NCBI GenBank assembly: GCA_026004675.1
Contig: BPJP01000003.1
Coordinates: forward strand, 124,001-188,000
DNA: 64,000 bases
Reading direction: 5' to 3'
Source: Gemmatales bacterium
GTDB taxonomy: Bacteria > Planctomycetota > Planctomycetia > Gemmatales > Gemmataceae
Positions 61,859 to 64,000 of this stretch are shown piece by piece (position 1 is the first letter of the stretch; every line of letters begins with the position of its first letter). The notes under the pieces were generated by a model. That model worked only from the letters and a program-made list of their open reading frames with translations. It was not told the DNA's origin and made no database searches. The translations under genes and the position numbers were made by a program.

Positions 61859-64000
61859 TTAGAAAAGCGACAGCCCAAACGTCGCGGCAAACTTGTGCCA
61901 GACATATTGGGCGATCGTTTGGGGACGGCAGCGAAACAAGACGGTCGCCTGCGAACCGGGGTGCAATCGGCTGCTTTCGTTTTCAATAGCCACTGCCAGC
62001 AGGAAGCACTGGTCTTTGGGCACCAGTTGGTTGCCGGTCGCTTTTGTGTCGACGGCTACCGGACCACCGGCAGACTGTGCCAAACCAAGAGGAATCTGCT
62101 CGGCTTCGGATTCCGGCCAAGAGGCAATTCGACCAGCCCACTGTTTGCTTCCCCAGCCGCGAACGCGAACCACGATTTGCAGATCCCCGCGCTGCCAGTT
62201 GTCCTTGACGACCCCGAAGTCGTCGGGCGGCAAAGGAACCAGCACCCAGAGATTTCGCTGCTTCGCGATACGGCAAAAGGGTTCCGCCTGAGAGCGATAG
62301 AACGATTTGCCAACAGCATCAGCTTTGGGAAGACCCAGCACAATTCCGTCGCGGGGAGCACGCACTTGGAGGCCAGCCAGAAGATTTCGATAGGTTTCCA
62401 TTTGACGAAACGACCGCACGCTGTCGGTCCGCGCCGTACCCAATTGAACTTCTAGTTCCGAACGGTCTTGAGGAGAGGCTACGGCAAGTTGCTCTTGCAA
62501 CGAATGATATGCGACCTTTTGGATGTCATAATTCGTCAGGGCTTCGGCGTGGGCGTTCTCCAACTCGACATTGCTGAATTCGGCCAGAAGGTCCCCTTTT
62601 TTTACCAACAAGCCATTGCGGGCATGAAGTCTTTCCAGTCGACCGGCGACACGGAGATAAACCGGCGTGCTTTCCTCGGGGGAAAACTGAATCAAGCCCG
62701 TTTGCCGAATTCGCGAAATGGGTAAAGGGATGCACAAAACGAGATAAGCAAGCGCTGTGAACGTAGCGGCGGTAAGAATGACGCGGCCAGGTTTCATTTC
62801 AGGAAGCCTCCCCCGTTCACGAAGAAATCGGATGGTTTGTTGAATGGGCCAGGCGATCAAGGTCGCCAGCGCAGCGATGGCGAATAAACCGGCGATTGTC
62901 TGCAGTTTGTACGGTTTGAGAAAGCGATACAAGAACCAGAGAATGCTGATCGTGACGACCCATAGATAAACGAAAGAGGCGACGCCAAAGATAAAAAAGA
63001 ACCACTTGCGTAAAGGACTGAGACCAGGTTCGGGCACAGTACGAATGCCGAACAATTGTTTGAGCAGGACGCGGCGAACGTGCCGGTTGGCGCGGGCTCG
63101 CAAATTGGGAATTTCCAACCAGTCGGCAAGAACGTAGTAGCCATCATAGCGCATCAGCGGGTTTCCGTTAAAAAGGAGGGTACTGACGCTGCCAACGACA
63201 ATCACACTTAGCGAGAGATGCTGCCAAAATGGTTGGACGGTGTTCCACCAGACGAACACCGCTGCGGCGGCGAGCATCAACTCGACATAAATGCCTGCAA
63301 AACTAATGGCCATGCGGCGCCATTTGTCGGGCAGCATCCACGAGTCGGACACGTTGCAGTACAGGCAAGGCGTCAGGCAGAGAATCATGATGCCCATCTC
63401 ATGGACTTCGCCGCCGAATGTTTTGCAAGCCAGTGCATGACCACATTCGTGAAGAACTTTGACGATCGCCAGTGCCAGCCACAGATAGACCGCCGTTCTA
63501 AATTGGAAAAACTCGTGGGCGAGAGGAAGTTTCGCGAGGAATTGATTGAAATTGGCGACCACAAGGAGAATCGCCGCTAAGAGAAACATGGCGCTTGCCA
63601 ATGCCGAAACTGGTGTGAATAGCCAGCGAAACCAGGGAACCACACTCGCCAGCAAACGGTCAGGATCAAACAGAGGGATGCGAATGGCGAGGACGTTCCG
63701 GATCGGTGCGAGCCAGGCGGCTCGTTTGGCCTTTCGGCGTTGTTTGATCAGACGCCGCATCTGGTTCGTTTCCGAGAGCACCAATCCGGACCGAACTAGT
63801 TGGCTGACGAAGAGTTCGATTTCTTCGAGAGACAGCCGATCCGGGCGGAAACGGATTTCGTACTCGCGGCGGATATGGTCAAGACCTTCGTTGCCGTCAA
63901 GCCGGCCAAGGATGAAGTATTCACGCTCGTTGAAGCGGAAATATCGCAGTCGCACCGGATCTTTGATGACGTACCAGGTTTGGCCGTCGAACGATTGGGT
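61859..64000 (-). CDS. PqqD-like/M50 peptidase/HlyD fusion membrane protein (5' partial)
   Basis: The frame is open to the window end, so the N-terminus is missing (last seen: FDGQTWYVIKDP). Order: a short PqqD-like helical region (RYFRFNEREYFILGRLDGNE), several membrane spans, and the site-2-type zinc motif VKVLHECGHALACKTFGG (HExxH). NGNPLMRYDGYYVLADWLEI supplies the NxDG motif. More spans follow. The C-terminal third is a HlyD/biotinyl-lipoyl region (VYLRVAGRLERLHARNGLLV, KKGDLLAEFSNVELENAHAE, LQVRAPRDGIVLGLPKADAV). Such fusions occur in peptide-export clusters, so it may process and pass on a peptide (inference). The rest of that cluster, if any, lies to the right of the window. Confidence 0.85.
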   Translation of the reverse strand, partial: TQSFDGQTWYVIKDPVRLRYFRFNEREYFILGRLDGNEGLDHIRREYEIRFRPDRLSLEEIELFVSQLVRSGLVLSETNQMRRLIKQRRKAKRAAWLAPIRNVLAIRIPLFDPDRLLASVVPWFRWLFTPVSALASAMFLLAAILLVVANFNQFLAKLPLAHEFFQFRTAVYLWLALAIVKVLHECGHALACKTFGGEVHEMGIMILCLTPCLYCNVSDSWMLPDKWRRMAISFAGIYVELMLAAAAVFVWWNTVQPFWQHLSLSVIVVGSVSTLLFNGNPLMRYDGYYVLADWLEIPNLRARANRHVRRVLLKQLFGIRTVPEPGLSPLRKWFFFIFGVASFVYLWVVTISILWFLYRFLKPYKLQTIAGLFAIAALATLIAWPIQQTIRFLRERGRLPEMKPGRVILTAATFTALAYLVLCIPLPISRIRQTGLIQFSPEESTPVYLRVAGRLERLHARNGLLVKKGDLLAEFSNVELENAHAEALTNYDIQKVAYHSLQEQLAVASPQDRSELEVQLGTARTDSVRSFRQMETYRNLLAGLQVRAPRDGIVLGLPKADAVGKSFYRSQAEPFCRIAKQRNLWVLVPLPPDDFGVVKDNWQRGDLQIVVRVRGWGSKQWAGRIASWPESEAEQIPLGLAQSAGGPVAVDTKATGNQLVPKDQCFLLAVAIENESSRLHPGSQATVLFRCRPQTIAQYVWHKFAATFGLSLF

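Noticed and set aside
1-64000. CRISPR arrays, insertion sequences, prophage, integrons
   Set aside because: No direct-repeat arrays, transposase or integrase genes, or terminal inverted repeats were seen on reading both strands.

Overview
The window reads as a chromosomal segment of a member of the Planctomycetota, most likely a Gemmata-like lineage (inference from gene content). Signs of this are two arylsulfatase-type enzymes, a ThuA/DUF1080 two-domain protein, several ECF sigma factors next to serine/threonine kinases or anti-sigma proteins, HEAT-repeat secreted proteins, a BlaI-M56 pair, FHA and zinc-ribbon regulators, a PqqD/M50/HlyD membrane protein, and many small secreted Pro/Tyr-rich proteins. 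No transposase, integrase, CRISPR array, phage gene, rRNA or tRNA was recognised. The only RNA gene I can support is RNase P RNA (31884-32256).

Layout. 1-2.5 kb: signalling proteins with zinc ribbons (kinase remnant, pseudokinase-PP2C fusion). 2.6-6.3 kb: leuD, a ROK sugar kinase, and an ATP-grasp ligase coupled to an N-formylglutamate amidohydrolase-like gene. 6.9-13.1 kb: HEAT protein, small zinc protein, a diguanylate cyclase behind a sigma-54 promoter, and purB-recG. 13.3-16.5 kb: a secreted thioredoxin-like gene with an in-frame UGA, a sulfatase and a membrane protein. 16.7-26 kb: cytidylate kinase-like gene, CoA-transferase/CitG-like pair, UbiX, degenerate M24 protein, cyclophilin-like protein, Tsr3-like protein, a SelW-type selenoprotein, FGGY kinase and a beta-helix protein. 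26-31.3 kb: HEAT protein divergent from an ECF sigma/kinase-WD40/receiver-like operon. 31.3-39.2 kb: rnpB, J-domain-like protein, ThuA protein, ECF sigma with a probable anti-sigma, FHA protein. 39.3-49.8 kb: asd, smpB, glycosyltransferase, tandem WaaP-like kinase, metallopeptidase lipoprotein, nfi, anti-sigma kinase-like protein, miaB, GH88-like hydrolase. 49.9-64 kb: dicarboxylate transporter, blaI-M56-PDZ operon, NUDIX, Hsp70-like, efp, second sulfatase, and an M50/HlyD protein cut by the window edge.

The most important observation is two genes with an in-frame UGA followed by a hairpin at the spacing expected of a bacterial SECIS element. One (22691-22939) is a clear SelW/Rdx-type protein with a C-x-x-U motif. 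The other (13352-14381) is a secreted thioredoxin-like protein with a Cys-Sec pair, which I do not recognise as a described selenoprotein family. Since many genes here end in UGA, this looks like context-dependent selenocysteine insertion and not a changed code.

Five genes (asd, a sulfatase, a GH88-like hydrolase, the M56 gene and the thioredoxin-like gene) carry one extra base in a G or C run. Each is restored by removing one base (two in the sulfatase). I read these as homopolymer errors of the assembly, though they could be real. Regulation visible in the sequence includes a near-perfect sigma-54 promoter, a sigma-E-like promoter before an ECF gene, and the same CCTAA(A/C)GATTTAGG operator before blaI and before the ECF/kinase operon.
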